This document shows positions 27,970 through 37,349 of a stretch of DNA of 64,000 bases, one piece after another. Each line of letters begins with the position of its first letter. The stretch's first letter is position 1. Below the pieces are notes generated by a model that was not told the origin of the DNA, did not search any database, and saw only the letters and a list, made by a program, of their open reading frames with translations. A program made the translations under genes and the position numbers. The DNA lies in the NCBI RefSeq assembly GCF_001612825.1, contig NZ_BDBE01000030.1, forward strand, positions 434,001 through 498,000, given 5' to 3'. This DNA is from Nocardia caishijiensis NBRC 108228 (GTDB taxonomy: Bacteria > Actinomycetota > Actinomycetes > Mycobacteriales > Mycobacteriaceae).

Positions 27970-28725
27970 ATGGCGCTCGAACACAGCGACAGGGGGTGGG
28001 TGCAGGTGCCCGACGGTCTGCCGAGACCGAGGGCGCTCGGTGGGTTGTGGGCGGTTCGTCATGCCCAGAGCGAGGCCAACGTCTGGTACGCCGACCCGGC
28101 CACCCAGACGCGGCCGATGCGGGGCACCGATGCCGGGATGGATCTCACCGAGTACGGCCGCGCCCAGTCCCGGCGGTTGGGCGGGTGGCTTGCCGCGTTG
28201 GCGAGCACGCAGCGTCCGGGTCTGGTGGTGTGCTCCCCCTACCTGCGCGCCCGGCTGACGTGGGCGCTCATGGCCGACGCCGCGGTGCGGGAACGTCGGC
28301 GCCCCCCGATCCGCACCCTGGTCGACGAACGGCTGCGTGACCGGGAGATGGGGGTGTTCGAGCTGCATCCCTACCGGGCGATCCGGCGACGCGCCCCCGA
28401 AGAGGCGTCGCGGCGCGAGCAGGTCGGCAACTGGGTGTACCGACCACCCGGTGGTGAGTCGCTGGCCGACGTCGCCGTCCGGGTGCGCGCTTTCCTCGAC
28501 GAGCTCGACGCCGTCGCCCCCGACGAACAGGTGCTGCTGGTGACCCACGACGCGGTGATCGTGTCGCTGCGCTACATCCTCGACGGTCTCGGTGCGCCCG
28601 TTCCGGATTCGCTGGAGCCGGTGCCCAACGCCTCGGTGTCGCAGTGGCGGCGGGAGGGCGCGCGGTTGGCGTTGCGGGTGTGGGGCTCGACCGAGCATCT
28701 GAGCGGGTCCGAGCGGGACGAGTGA
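27970..28725 (+). CDS. Histidine phosphatase / phosphoglycerate mutase-like protein
   Basis: 251 residues. Catalytic motif RHAQSEAN is near 29 (a variant of RHGxSxxN), with Arg in SPYLRAR near 84, Glu in REMGVFE near 120, and the second His in VTHDAVI near 198. It therefore keeps the phosphohistidine core of branch 1. The substrate is unknown. The ATG at 27970 has GGGGAGG five bases upstream. It is divergent from the FrnE gene. Confidence 0.9.
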   Translation: MALEHSDRGWVQVPDGLPRPRALGGLWAVRHAQSEANVWYADPATQTRPMRGTDAGMDLTEYGRAQSRRLGGWLAALASTQRPGLVVCSPYLRARLTWALMADAAVRERRRPPIRTLVDERLRDREMGVFELHPYRAIRRRAPEEASRREQVGNWVYRPPGGESLADVAVRVRAFLDELDAVAPDEQVLLVTHDAVIVSLRYILDGLGAPVPDSLEPVPNASVSQWRREGARLALRVWGSTEHLSGSERDE

Positions 28726-28765
28726 GTGCCGTGCGTGTCGGCGGGGGCGGGGGTTTCGCCACCCC

Positions 28766-28777
28766 TAGATTGACTGC
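28766..28777 (+). promoter_or_regulatory. -10 element TAGATT for a leaderless start
   Basis: TAGATT (28766-28771) is followed by six bases and then the ATG of the ThrE-like gene. Transcription would start at or next to the A of ATG. No ribosome site precedes this ATG, which supports leaderless translation. Confidence 0.6.
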
Positions 28778-30046
28778 ATGCCGAACCAGGACACCGGACG
28801 CGACCGCACCGGCACCGCCGACCTCGACGCGGCACTCGAGTTCCTGACCAGGCTCGGAACCGACGCGCTCGAATGCGGGTACGCCACCGCGGCCGCCGAG
28901 CAGATGGTGCTGTCGTGTGCCGGGGCGTGGGGTCTGTCGCAGGTGACGGTGACCGGGATGGGTCGCGTGCTGCTCGTGCAGTGCGACGACGGGCAGGGAC
29001 ATCTGGTCTCGCGGATGGGCGAGGCCGCCGGGCTCGACAGCTTCGACTGCGACCGGATGCGCCGGATCAAGGCGGTAGCGCGAGCGACGGTGACCGAGCG
29101 GCTCGACCCGGCGACCGCGTGTCACCGGTTGGCCACCGCTGACGACGGGCCTGCGGTGTTCCCGTGGTGGTGGGTGCAGGCGGGCGGGATGTTGCTGGCG
29201 TTCTGCATCTGTGTGCAGATCGGGGGAAGTATCGCGGCGGCGCTGCTGGCGGCGGTCATCCAGCTGGTGGTGAACGTGACCGGACGCGGTTTCGGCGCCT
29301 ACGGGGTGCCGAAACTGTTCGGCGTCGCCGTCCAGGCGGCGCTGGCGGGCAGCCTGGGCGGGCTGTGTCATCTGGCCGGTTGGTTGACCGTGGCGCAGGC
29401 CGCCACGGTCATCGCCACCACCTGGGTGCTGATTGCCCCACTGCCACAGCTGATCTCGACCGCCATCGACATGGTGAGCGCGGACAGCATGTCGGCGCTG
29501 GTGCGGGCACTCGGCGCGGGATTGATCATCGGCGGGATCGTGCTCGGTGGGTTGCTCGTGCTGTCGCTGTCGTGGCGTTTCGATCTCGGTGTGGCCGTGA
29601 ACGCGGACCTGCCGGTGCTGCCGGTGTGGCTGGGGGTGGTGTTCGCGGTTCTCGGCGCGATCGGCAACGCGCTGTTCAATGCCGGTGGCAGTGGGTTGTT
29701 GCTGCCCGCCGCGGTGGCGGGTCTGGTGACCGCGTCGGTGAACCAGACACTGATCCATCTGGGCAACATGCCCTCGGCGTGGGCCGGGCCGATCGCCGCG
29801 GTGGTGCTCGGTTTCCTCGCGGCGGCGTGTGCGGACCCGTTGCGGTTGCCGATGTCGGCGCTGGCGCTGGTCGGGATCACGGGTGCGTTGCTGCCGGGTC
29901 TGATCGTGTGCCAGGGGCTGATCCTGTCGGTGTATCAGGTGTCGGGGGTCGGCTATTTCGTGCAGGCCGGGGCGGTGTGTGTGGCCCTGGGAGTCGGGGC
30001 CAGCCTCGGGGTGTATCTGTGGTCGGTGCTGGCGCGGCGCGGTTGA
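28778..30046 (+). CDS. Threonine/serine exporter family (ThrE) membrane protein
   Basis: 422 residues. A cytoplasmic N-terminal region (about 1-125; ThrE N-domain with GYATAAAEQMV) precedes about ten membrane segments beginning WWVQAGGMLLAFCICVQIG. Both DUF1212-like and DUF3815-like halves are present in one chain, as in Corynebacterium ThrE. It would export threonine, serine or small peptides using the proton gradient. The start appears leaderless. Confidence 0.88.
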   Translation: MPNQDTGRDRTGTADLDAALEFLTRLGTDALECGYATAAAEQMVLSCAGAWGLSQVTVTGMGRVLLVQCDDGQGHLVSRMGEAAGLDSFDCDRMRRIKAVARATVTERLDPATACHRLATADDGPAVFPWWWVQAGGMLLAFCICVQIGGSIAAALLAAVIQLVVNVTGRGFGAYGVPKLFGVAVQAALAGSLGGLCHLAGWLTVAQAATVIATTWVLIAPLPQLISTAIDMVSADSMSALVRALGAGLIIGGIVLGGLLVLSLSWRFDLGVAVNADLPVLPVWLGVVFAVLGAIGNALFNAGGSGLLLPAAVAGLVTASVNQTLIHLGNMPSAWAGPIAAVVLGFLAAACADPLRLPMSALALVGITGALLPGLIVCQGLILSVYQVSGVGYFVQAGAVCVALGVGASLGVYLWSVLARRG

Positions 30047-30085
30047 CCGAGCGCTACCCGGTAGCGGGGGTGGAACAATGCCGGG

Positions 30086-31936
30086 GTGGATGTCGCGATC
30101 GGTTTGGTGGTACTCATCGGGTCCGCGGCGGCGCTCGCCGCGACCGCGCGTCGTTTCGGGGTGTCCGAACCGCTCGTGCTGACGGTGGCGGGCGTGCTCG
30201 CGTCCTATGTTCCGATGGTTCCGCAGGTGCACCTGGAACCGGAGATGGTGCTGCTCGGTCTGCTGCCGCCGCTGCTCTACACGGCGGCGTTGAAGACCTC
30301 GCTGGTCGATTTCCGGAAGAACCTGCGCACCATCGCGTCGCTGTCGGTGGGGTTGGTGTTGTTCTCTACGTTCGCTGTGGCGCTGGTGGTGTGGTGGTTG
30401 CTGCCGGTGCCGTTCGCGGCGGCGGTCGCGCTCGGTGCGGTGGTCGCTCCCCCGGACGCGGTGGCGGCCACCGCCATAGCGCGGCGTACCGGGATGCCGC
30501 GCAGCATCGTGACGGTGCTCGAGGACGAGTCGTTGTTCAACGACGCGACAGCGCTGGTGTCGTTGCGTGGCGCGATCGCGGCGATGGCCGGTGCGGTGAC
30601 GGTGTGGCAGATCGGTGGCGACTTCCTGCTCGCCTCGGTCGGTGGCGCGGTGATCGGTGCGCTGGTCGCCTCGGTGCTGGTGGTGTTGCGCAAGCGGATC
30701 CAGGACCCGGTGCTGGACACGACGGTATCGCTGCTCGCCCCGTTCGTGGCGTACCTGCCCGCCGAGCATGTGCACGCCTCCGGGGTGATCGCGGTGGTGA
30801 CGTGCGGGATGATCCTCGGTCACGGCGCGCATCGCTGGCAGGGCGCGGCCTCACGGGTCGCCGAGACCACCAATTGGCGCACCGTGCAGTTCATTCTGGA
30901 GAGTGCGGTGTTCCTCGTCATCGGGTTGCAGGTGCGCTGGATCGTGGAGGGCGCCTGGCATTCCGGGCTCGATCACACGACGCTGTTCGTGGCGGCGGTG
31001 GCGGTGCTGGCGGCGGTGATGCTGGCGCGTCCGGTGTGGGTGTTCACCCCGGTGCTGATCGCCCGGCTGTTCGGGCGCGAGACCGAACCGTTGAGTCATG
31101 CGGCGGTGGTGTCGTGGGCTGGCATGCGCGGGGTGGTGACGTTGGCCGCGGTGCTGTTGCTGCCGGATTCGACACCGCAGCTGCCGGTGCTCGAACTGCT
31201 GGCGCTGGTGGTGGTAGGTGGCACGCTGCTGGTGCAGGGCACGTCGCTGCCGTGGCTGGTGCGGTTGCTGCGGTTGCGTGGACCCAGCCGTGCCGAGGAC
31301 GCGCTCACCAAAGCCGATCTGCTGCACCAGGCTTCGGTCGCCGGGCTCGCCGAGCTCGAGCGCAGGATCGGTCCGCACACGCCGGAACCGGTGGTCGAGT
31401 CGCTGCGTCAGCGACTCACCTGGCGCACCAATGCCGCGTGGGAGCGACTCGGCCGCCCGGAGGCCGAATGGGTGACCCCCACCGCGGAGTACCGGCGGCT
31501 ACGGGTGGCGATGCTGGCCGCCGAGCGTGACGCGGTGCTCGCCGTGCGTGACGTGGGCGCGGTCGACTACGAGGTGCTCCAGCATGTGCTGGCCCACCTC
31601 GATCTCGAGGAGTCGATGATCGACCGTTTCGACGAGGACGACAGCGACACCTCGCCGGAACCGCTGGGCGGGACCGTCGCGGGTTGCGCGCATCTGGAAC
31701 AGGCGCCCGATACTCCGGTACCGGCGGGTGAACTGGTGTGCCGTGCGTGTGTGGAGGCCGGGATGCGGTGGGTGCATCTGCGGATGTGCTCGGAGTGCGG
31801 GCACATCGGTTGCTGTGAGTCGTCGGTGGGCAATCACGCGACCGGGCACTTCCACGCCACCGCGCACCCGGTGATGCGCAGCGTCGAGCCGGGCGAACAG
31901 TGGCGCTGGTGCTACCTCGACGAACTGCTCGGTTAG
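30086..31936 (+). CDS. CPA1-type Na+/H+ antiporter fused to a UBP-type zinc finger
   Basis: 616 residues from a GTG. Residues 1-390 are a cation/proton antiporter of about twelve membrane segments, with the core motifs APPDAVAATAIARR near 118 and EDESLFNDATALV near 145. A soluble helical linker (410-520) follows. The last 75 residues (CAHL, CRAC, CSECGHIGCCESS, NHATGHFHATAHPV) match the ZnF-UBP fold, which in eukaryotes binds the ubiquitin C-terminus. AACAAT at 30074 ends six bases before the GTG, suggesting a leaderless start; the ATG at 30090 is out of frame. The zinc finger may be a cytosolic regulator of transport. Its stop overlaps the convergent TetR stop (TTAG). Confidence 0.9.
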   Translation: MDVAIGLVVLIGSAAALAATARRFGVSEPLVLTVAGVLASYVPMVPQVHLEPEMVLLGLLPPLLYTAALKTSLVDFRKNLRTIASLSVGLVLFSTFAVALVVWWLLPVPFAAAVALGAVVAPPDAVAATAIARRTGMPRSIVTVLEDESLFNDATALVSLRGAIAAMAGAVTVWQIGGDFLLASVGGAVIGALVASVLVVLRKRIQDPVLDTTVSLLAPFVAYLPAEHVHASGVIAVVTCGMILGHGAHRWQGAASRVAETTNWRTVQFILESAVFLVIGLQVRWIVEGAWHSGLDHTTLFVAAVAVLAAVMLARPVWVFTPVLIARLFGRETEPLSHAAVVSWAGMRGVVTLAAVLLLPDSTPQLPVLELLALVVVGGTLLVQGTSLPWLVRLLRLRGPSRAEDALTKADLLHQASVAGLAELERRIGPHTPEPVVESLRQRLTWRTNAAWERLGRPEAEWVTPTAEYRRLRVAMLAAERDAVLAVRDVGAVDYEVLQHVLAHLDLEESMIDRFDEDDSDTSPEPLGGTVAGCAHLEQAPDTPVPAGELVCRACVEAGMRWVHLRMCSECGHIGCCESSVGNHATGHFHATAHPVMRSVEPGEQWRWCYLDELLG

Positions 31937-32478
31937 CGGCGGTGCGAGTAGATCAGGCGCGCGTATTGCGACAGCAGCCGGTCGAGTTCGGTGGGTTCGC
32001 CGGTGGCGGCGAGTTGCTGGTATCCGATCAGCATGGCCATGCCGACCTCGGTGACCACGGCGGCGGTTGCGTCGTCTCCGATGACGCTGTCGATCACCCG
32101 ATGCACGGTGCGTCGGCGTGACTCGTCGATCCGTTTGACGGTGACGTGCACCGATTCGTCGTTGGCAGCCCACGCGCGCAGAGCGGCTTCGGCGCCGTGT
32201 TCCAGTCCGCCGGTGAGTTCGGACATGGCGCGCACGTCGGCGTCGGGGTCACCGTGGCCGACGTCGAGGGCGCGTAGCTCGACCATCTGGCGGTTCTCCC
32301 AGTGTTCCAGGAGCGCGTCGACGAAGCCCTGCCAGGAACCGAAGTGGTGGTAGAACGAGCCGCTGGTGACTCCGAGCCGACGGCAGAGCACGCCGATGTT
32401 GAGACCTTTGAAGCCGAACTCGGCGAGCACCGCCACCGCGGTGTCGAAGTACTGCTCCTTGGTAACCACTCGGGACAT
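31933..32478 (-). CDS. TetR/AcrR-family transcriptional regulator
   Basis: 181 residues. The HTH is LNIGVLCRRLGVTSGSFYHHFGSW at about residues 26-49. The C-terminal domain (TVHRVIDSVIGDDATAAVVTEVGMAML) resembles the regulators of fatty acid or aromatic metabolism. No ribosome site is visible at the ATG. It is divergent from the crotonase gene across a 380-base gap, so that gene is a plausible target. Confidence 0.88.
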   Translation of the reverse strand: MSRVVTKEQYFDTAVAVLAEFGFKGLNIGVLCRRLGVTSGSFYHHFGSWQGFVDALLEHWENRQMVELRALDVGHGDPDADVRAMSELTGGLEHGAEAALRAWAANDESVHVTVKRIDESRRRTVHRVIDSVIGDDATAAVVTEVGMAMLIGYQQLAATGEPTELDRLLSQYARLIYSHRR

Positions 32479-32858
32479 CGCGATGCCGTTTCTGTTCGTG
32501 CGGGCAGGGCCGAAGAATGCGAACAGTACCCCATCGTATCGAGCGTCCAGATCACCGTAACGAAGTTTATTCTGTGGCCCGAACGCGGCGTGACCGCCTG
32601 AAAAGCCAAGCGCTGGAACATAATCGGTGCTCCATGCCGCGCGGGGAGGTCCCGGATGGAATAACGGAGCAGAAGCTCTGTAAAGTATTGTTCAGTACGA
32701 ACCCCTGTTTCATGGTCCCCCGGGCCGTGCTCGACGCCACCGAAACCACCGTTGCCCGAACAGGTCCCGCTTCCTTCGCGGACGGATCACCCGCAGGATG
32801 CCGACAGGCCCGCCGGGAAGCGTTGGCGCACACCTGGTTACGCATCGAAAGGAACCGT
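32479..32858. other. 380-base divergent regulatory gap
   Basis: It lies between the TetR and crotonase starts. The stretch 32520-32700 is clearly less GC-rich than the flanks and includes TAACGAAGTTTATTC near 32556. The crotonase reading frame stays open through it, but its codon bias only appears after 32859. It contains one operator-like dyad, listed separately. No further gene is seen. Confidence 0.55.
32685..32698. promoter_or_regulatory. Imperfect dyad GTATTGTTCAGTAC, possible TetR operator
   Basis: Five of seven symmetric pairs match (GTAnTGnnCAnTAC) in the AT-richer part of the divergent gap. It may be the site of the adjacent TetR regulator. It is weaker than the other operators in the window. 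Confidence 0.35.
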
Positions 32859-33515
32859 ATGCCCACGCTGCGCCACCACGGCACCGTCGCCGTGCTCGAT
32901 CTCGGTGACGGCGAGAACCGCCTCTCTCCAGACCTGCTCACCGACCTCCACACCCACCTCGACACCGTGGTCGACACCGGAGCCCAGGCCCTGGTGACGA
33001 CCGCAAGCGGCCCGGCCTTCTCCCAGGGTCTCGACCTGAACTGGTTGGCCGCCAACGGCGACCAGGCCGCCGACTACGTGGCCGCCGTGCACCTGCTGTT
33101 GGCTCGCGTGCTCACCCTGCCGATGCCGACCGCCGCCGCGATCGACGGACACGCGTTCGGCGCGGGCGCGATGCTGGCACTCGCGCACGACTACCGCGTG
33201 ATGCGCGCCGATCGTGGGTTCTTCTGCTTCCCCGAGGCCGAACTGCGTATCCCGTTCACCAACGGCATGGCCGCCCTGATCCAAGCCAAGGTCCCCCCGA
33301 AGACGGCGATCGCGGCCATGACCACCGCGCGTCGTTTCGAGGGCACCGAAGCGGCCGCGTTCGACCTGGTCGACGCCACCGCGGCCGAGGGTGGGGTCCT
33401 CGATGCCGCGCTGGCCTCGGTCGCGCCGCTCGGCGGTAAGGATCAGCAGACCATGACGGCGATCAAAGCGGTGATGTTCGAGTCCGTGCTCGCCGCCCTG
33501 CGCGGCCGGAGCTGA
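32859..33515 (+). CDS. Enoyl-CoA hydratase/isomerase (crotonase) family protein
   Basis: 218 residues, shorter than the usual 255-270. Oxyanion-hole segments are SGPAFSQGLDLNWL near 51 and AIDGHAFGAGAMLALAHDYRV near 96. The second normally catalytic Glu region reads FPEAELRIPF near 128, as in enoyl-CoA isomerases such as plant ECI-type proteins. The ATG at 32859 follows AAGGA. Double-bond isomerisation during fatty acid breakdown is most likely. It abuts the Abi-alpha-like gene, with the two stops forming TGATCA. Confidence 0.85.
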   Translation: MPTLRHHGTVAVLDLGDGENRLSPDLLTDLHTHLDTVVDTGAQALVTTASGPAFSQGLDLNWLAANGDQAADYVAAVHLLLARVLTLPMPTAAAIDGHAFGAGAMLALAHDYRVMRADRGFFCFPEAELRIPFTNGMAALIQAKVPPKTAIAAMTTARRFEGTEAAAFDLVDATAAEGGVLDAALASVAPLGGKDQQTMTAIKAVMFESVLAALRGRS

Positions 33516-34337
33516 TCACGGCAGCCGTGGACCTCTGCCCAGGTACACATCCCCGCGATCGTCGGTGGCCCAGCCACCACCGGTGTACCCGTCGAGCACG
33601 AAACAGGCGTCGCAGAACTGTTTGCCGAACACCGACAGGTAGATGCTGCGGTATTGGCTGATCGCCCGCATCTTCACCGACTTGTAGGCCGCCTGAGCGG
33701 TGGGTTGGGCTTCGAGGAAGGCGTAGCGGCGGAAGTCGGCGACCGGTTCGCTCGAGAACCGGACCAGCCCGAGCCGGTTGAGGTTGCCCAGGTAGTGGTG
33801 GTCGCGTTCGGGCATGGCGCACCCGGCCATGTTGGCGATCATGTTGATCCCGTCGGCGAGGCGTTGCGACCCGATCCCGAACGGTGTCTTGGTGCGGATG
33901 TCGATGGCCGGTTGGGGTCCGGCGACGGCGAGGAACCGCAGGATACGGGCCTCGTCGGGGGTCAGGTCGTGCAGGATCGGCACGAACGAGGGGTGCACGT
34001 CGCGGGGTTGCTGGGCGGAGTCCCAGCCCTCGTTGATCATCGCGTCGCCGATGGTCTTGAGATCGTCGGCGTCGACATCGGAGTCGATGGCGCGCAGCGC
34101 GCCCGAGGCGGTTGGCGCCAACCCCAGTGCGCTCAGCGCCGCCCGGCGCAACACGTCGACGCGTTCGTCGATGATGCGCGACATCGGTTCGCCCGCCCGG
34201 ATGTCGTCGACCAGTTCGGTGGCGGTGTGCAGGGCGCCCTTGGTGACGGCGCCGACGAACTGACGCATGGTGAGTCCGGCGATGCGGGCCAGGCCGACCA
34301 GGTCGGTGGGCAGATCGGGGTCGCGTTCGTCGTCCAT
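33516..34337 (-). CDS. Abi-alpha-like (DUF4393) protein
   Basis: 273 residues. It reads as mainly helical with the segment HPSFVPILHDLTPDEARILRFL near 138, which resembles the Abi-alpha/DUF4393 family (a name from abortive-infection loci; activity unproven). The C-terminal region contains FCDACF and a Gly-rich turn. I start at the ATG at 34337, seven bases after GGAG; the GTG at 34343 would sit one base from that site. It follows the DUF445 gene directly, so the two are one transcription unit. Confidence 0.6.
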   Translation of the reverse strand: MDDERDPDLPTDLVGLARIAGLTMRQFVGAVTKGALHTATELVDDIRAGEPMSRIIDERVDVLRRAALSALGLAPTASGALRAIDSDVDADDLKTIGDAMINEGWDSAQQPRDVHPSFVPILHDLTPDEARILRFLAVAGPQPAIDIRTKTPFGIGSQRLADGINMIANMAGCAMPERDHHYLGNLNRLGLVRFSSEPVADFRRYAFLEAQPTAQAAYKSVKMRAISQYRSIYLSVFGKQFCDACFVLDGYTGGGWATDDRGDVYLGRGPRLP

Positions 34338-34339
34338 GC

Positions 34340-35758
34340 TCACACTCCGAAGACCAGTAGGTGCACGCCGCCGACGAGGGCGCCGAGGATGCCGCCGTGC
34401 AGGTACAGCAGCCAGGCGTCCTGTTCGATGGCGGTGTAGAGCATTTCCACGAATTCGTCGGGCGGCAGTTCACGCAGCTTCTCGGTGGCGAGCTGATCGA
34501 CACTGGCCGCCGTCGATTGGGAGAACTCGATGTCATCGACGAGCCACGGCTTCATCTCGGTGGCCAGGCTCGCCCCGGCGGTGGCCTGGATGGCGTCGAA
34601 ATGTCGTGGGCCGACGGCCAATCGGGTCACCGAGCGCAGCGGGCCAAGGATGCGGTCGATCTCGAGCTGCAGGAAGTGGGCGATCACCGCGCGGGTCTTG
34701 TCCCCGCTCGGCCCGTCGAGCAGTTGTTCGGTGACCACGTCGAGGGTGACGATCTGGTACCCGATCGCGTGCCCCAGGTCAGCCGCCGCCTGATACTGGC
34801 GTTTGGCGAATTTCGCGACGCCCCACGGGTATTTGTACCTCGGTTGCGGGGTGGCGGGTTCGAACACCACCTTGATGGCGATGATGTTGACCAGCACACC
34901 GACCACCGCACCGCCGAGCACCACGATTAACCATGCCGGGAAGAGATGCACCAGGGTGTGCAACCAACCCGGCAGCTCGATCAGCGCGGGTGTGTCACCG
35001 TGCGGGGAGCTGTAGTGCAGCAGTGACAACCACAGCGCCACCACGACACCGAACGGGAAACCCAGCACCCCGCTGCGCGTCATGAACCGCAATTCGGGTG
35101 CGCCGAGCCCGTAGATCACATCCTTGAGCAATTCCGGGCGGCGCCGCAGATACCCCACGACCATCAGCTTCACATCGAGCAACTGGTCGATGTTGGCACC
35201 GATGAAGTCGAAGGCGCGGTCGGTGATCGCGGGCAGTTCGGCTTCGACCCGCGCGTAGATCGCCTCGCGCCCACGCGGTGGCATGTCGGCCCACAGCTGC
35301 GGGTGTTCGGTGGTCATGATCGAATCGACCATCGAGCGCACGTTGGGCAAGGCCACGTGGGCGACCTGGGCGGAGATCTTGCGCGGGTCCATCTGGTCGA
35401 AGAAGTCCTTGGCCGTGCCGATCTTGGCGACCGCGTTGTCCACCATCAGGCTGGCCATCTTCTCCGCGCGCGCCGGGATGAAGCCCTGGAAACCGAGGAT
35501 CCCGCCGGGCGCGAAGGTCGGCAGGATCTGCACCTTGCGCGGCAGCAACGGGAACAGCGTCTTGAGGCCCGGCACGTAGAACCCGGTGAACCGCACCGGC
35601 GCGAACAACATGATGACGCCGGTCCAGTTGGTGATCAGACCCGCGATGGCGCTGAAGATCGGAATGCTGATCATGTCGACCCAGAACTTGCTGAGCCCGG
35701 TCATCTCTTCCCAGTTCAGCAGGCCGAAGAAGCCCGCCGCCTCGATCTCAGCATTCAT
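34340..35758 (-). CDS. DUF445 family membrane protein
   Basis: 472 residues from the ATG at 35758, which has GGAG ten bases upstream. An ATG 30 bases earlier (35788) lacks a site and lies about eight bases after the likely transcription start set by TAAGAT (35808-35803). It has one N-terminal membrane segment (ISIPIFSAIAGLITNWTGV), a long helical middle, further segments (GVVVALWLSLL, LIVVLGGAVVGVLVNIIAI) and a C-terminal hydrophobic end (GILGALVGGVHLLV). DUF445 proteins are membrane proteins of unknown function. It overlaps the region used to start the Abi-alpha-like gene. Confidence 0.85.
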   Translation of the reverse strand: MNAEIEAAGFFGLLNWEEMTGLSKFWVDMISIPIFSAIAGLITNWTGVIMLFAPVRFTGFYVPGLKTLFPLLPRKVQILPTFAPGGILGFQGFIPARAEKMASLMVDNAVAKIGTAKDFFDQMDPRKISAQVAHVALPNVRSMVDSIMTTEHPQLWADMPPRGREAIYARVEAELPAITDRAFDFIGANIDQLLDVKLMVVGYLRRRPELLKDVIYGLGAPELRFMTRSGVLGFPFGVVVALWLSLLHYSSPHGDTPALIELPGWLHTLVHLFPAWLIVVLGGAVVGVLVNIIAIKVVFEPATPQPRYKYPWGVAKFAKRQYQAAADLGHAIGYQIVTLDVVTEQLLDGPSGDKTRAVIAHFLQLEIDRILGPLRSVTRLAVGPRHFDAIQATAGASLATEMKPWLVDDIEFSQSTAASVDQLATEKLRELPPDEFVEMLYTAIEQDAWLLYLHGGILGALVGGVHLLVFGV

Positions 35759-35873
35759 CCGGCGTCCACTCCGTCGTGTTCCGAACATCGCGCGTTTCGG
35801 TCATCTTAGGTGACTGATCGGGAGGTTCCGGGCAAGTTGGGCGCTTACCCGCAATATCGGAGCAAACCCGCGA

Positions 35874-37316
35874 TCATGTCCAGACCCGGCGTTCCCGCCA
35901 GGCCCGTTCGAACGGCAACCGCCACGAGCGTGGGGCGACCAGTTGGTGGATCGCGTTGGGGCCCCACGACCCGGGGTCGTAGTTGCGCACCGGCGGTGGG
36001 TCGGCCAGCAGCGGCGCCGAGATCTCCCACAGGCGTTCGATACCGTCGGCGGTGGTGAACAGCGTGTGATCGTTGCGCATGGCGTCGAGGATCAGCCGTT
36101 CGTAGGCTTCGAGCACGTCGCCGACGCGGTCGGTTTCCTCCAGCGCGAACTGCAGACTCAGCTTGTCGAGCTTCATGCCGACGCCGGGGCGTTTGCCGTA
36201 GAACGACAGCGAAACCTTCGACGAGTCGGCCAGATCGAAGGTGAGGTGATCCGGGCCGTGCGCGCCGACGCCCGAACCCGGCGGGAACATCGACTGCGGT
36301 GGTTCGCGGAACGCGATCGAGATGATGCGCTGCCCCTGCGCCAGGTATTTGCCGGTACGCAGATAGAACGGCACCCCGGCCCACCGCCAGTTGTCGATCC
36401 CGCACGCCAGGGCGACGAAGGTCTCGGTATCGGAATCGGGGTCGACACCGGGTTCGTCGCGGTAGCCGCGAACCTGCCCGCGCACCACCGTGCGCGGGTC
36501 GAGCGGCAGCATCGATCGGAACACCTTGTTCTTCTCGACCGTGATCCCGGCCGAATCCAGCGCCGTCGGCGGTTCCATCGCGACGAACGCCAGGATCTGG
36601 AACAGGTGGGTCACCACCATGTCGCGGAACGCGCCGGTGGCGTCGTAGAACTCCGAACGTCCTTCGAGACCGAGCTTTTCGGGGACATCGATCTGGATGT
36701 GGTCGATGAAGTTGCGATTCCAGATCGGTTCGAACAAGCCGTTGGCGAAGCGGAAAGCCAGGATGTTGAGGGCCGATTCCTTGCCGAGGAAGTGGTCGAT
36801 GCGGAAGATCTGCGATTCGTCGAACACCTCGTGGATGGTGGTGTTGAGGGTGCGGGCGCTGTCGAGGTCGATGCCGAACGGTTTCTCCATCACCACCCGG
36901 GCGTCGTCAGTGAGGCCCGCGTCGGCGAGCAGGGCGATCACGGCTGGCGCGGCCCTGGGCGGCACCGACAGGTAGGCCAGCACCTGGGTGTCGGCGCCGA
37001 GGGCGGCACGCTGGGTGTCGACAGCTTTGCGTAACGCGGGAGCGCCCGCGCTCAGCGGCACATAGCTCAGGGTTTCGGCGAAGTGGTCCCAGTCGGTGAG
37101 AACCTCGCGGCGGGAGGAGGTTTCGCAGGTGGTGCGGGCCGCTGCGCGGAACTCGGTGTCGTCGAGGTCGTCGAGGGACACCCCGATCACCCGTAGTTCC
37201 GGGGCCAGATGTGATCGCGACAGATGCAGCAGGCCCGGGAGCAGTTTGCGGCGGGCCAGGTCACCGGTGGCGCCGAACAGGACGACGACGTGCGGCGCGG
37301 TGTCGGACTCCGCCAT
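35874..37316 (-). CDS. zwf: Glucose-6-phosphate 1-dehydrogenase
   Basis: 480 residues. The NADP-binding motif is GATGDLARRKLLP near 15, the active-site signature RIDHFLGKE near 170, and VMEKPFG near 140. It oxidises glucose 6-phosphate to 6-phosphogluconolactone, making NADPH. The ATG at 37316 has GGGAGG six bases upstream. It lies 33 bases after the universal stress protein gene in the same direction, away from a typical pgl/tkt/tal cluster, so it may be a second, stress-linked copy (inference). Confidence 0.95.
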   Translation of the reverse strand: MAESDTAPHVVVLFGATGDLARRKLLPGLLHLSRSHLAPELRVIGVSLDDLDDTEFRAAARTTCETSSRREVLTDWDHFAETLSYVPLSAGAPALRKAVDTQRAALGADTQVLAYLSVPPRAAPAVIALLADAGLTDDARVVMEKPFGIDLDSARTLNTTIHEVFDESQIFRIDHFLGKESALNILAFRFANGLFEPIWNRNFIDHIQIDVPEKLGLEGRSEFYDATGAFRDMVVTHLFQILAFVAMEPPTALDSAGITVEKNKVFRSMLPLDPRTVVRGQVRGYRDEPGVDPDSDTETFVALACGIDNWRWAGVPFYLRTGKYLAQGQRIISIAFREPPQSMFPPGSGVGAHGPDHLTFDLADSSKVSLSFYGKRPGVGMKLDKLSLQFALEETDRVGDVLEAYERLILDAMRNDHTLFTTADGIERLWEISAPLLADPPPVRNYDPGSWGPNAIHQLVAPRSWRLPFERAWRERRVWT

Positions 37317-37349
37317 GGTGAACCTCCCTGCGCAGGTACGTATTCCAGG

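Noticed and set aside
28268..30832. 854-codon minus-strand open frame opposite the phosphatase, ThrE and antiporter genes
   Set aside because: His/Arg/Gln-rich composition with no fold; covers three well-supported genes on the other strand.
33513..33518. TGATCA as a regulatory palindrome
   Set aside because: It is simply the two abutting stop codons of convergent genes.
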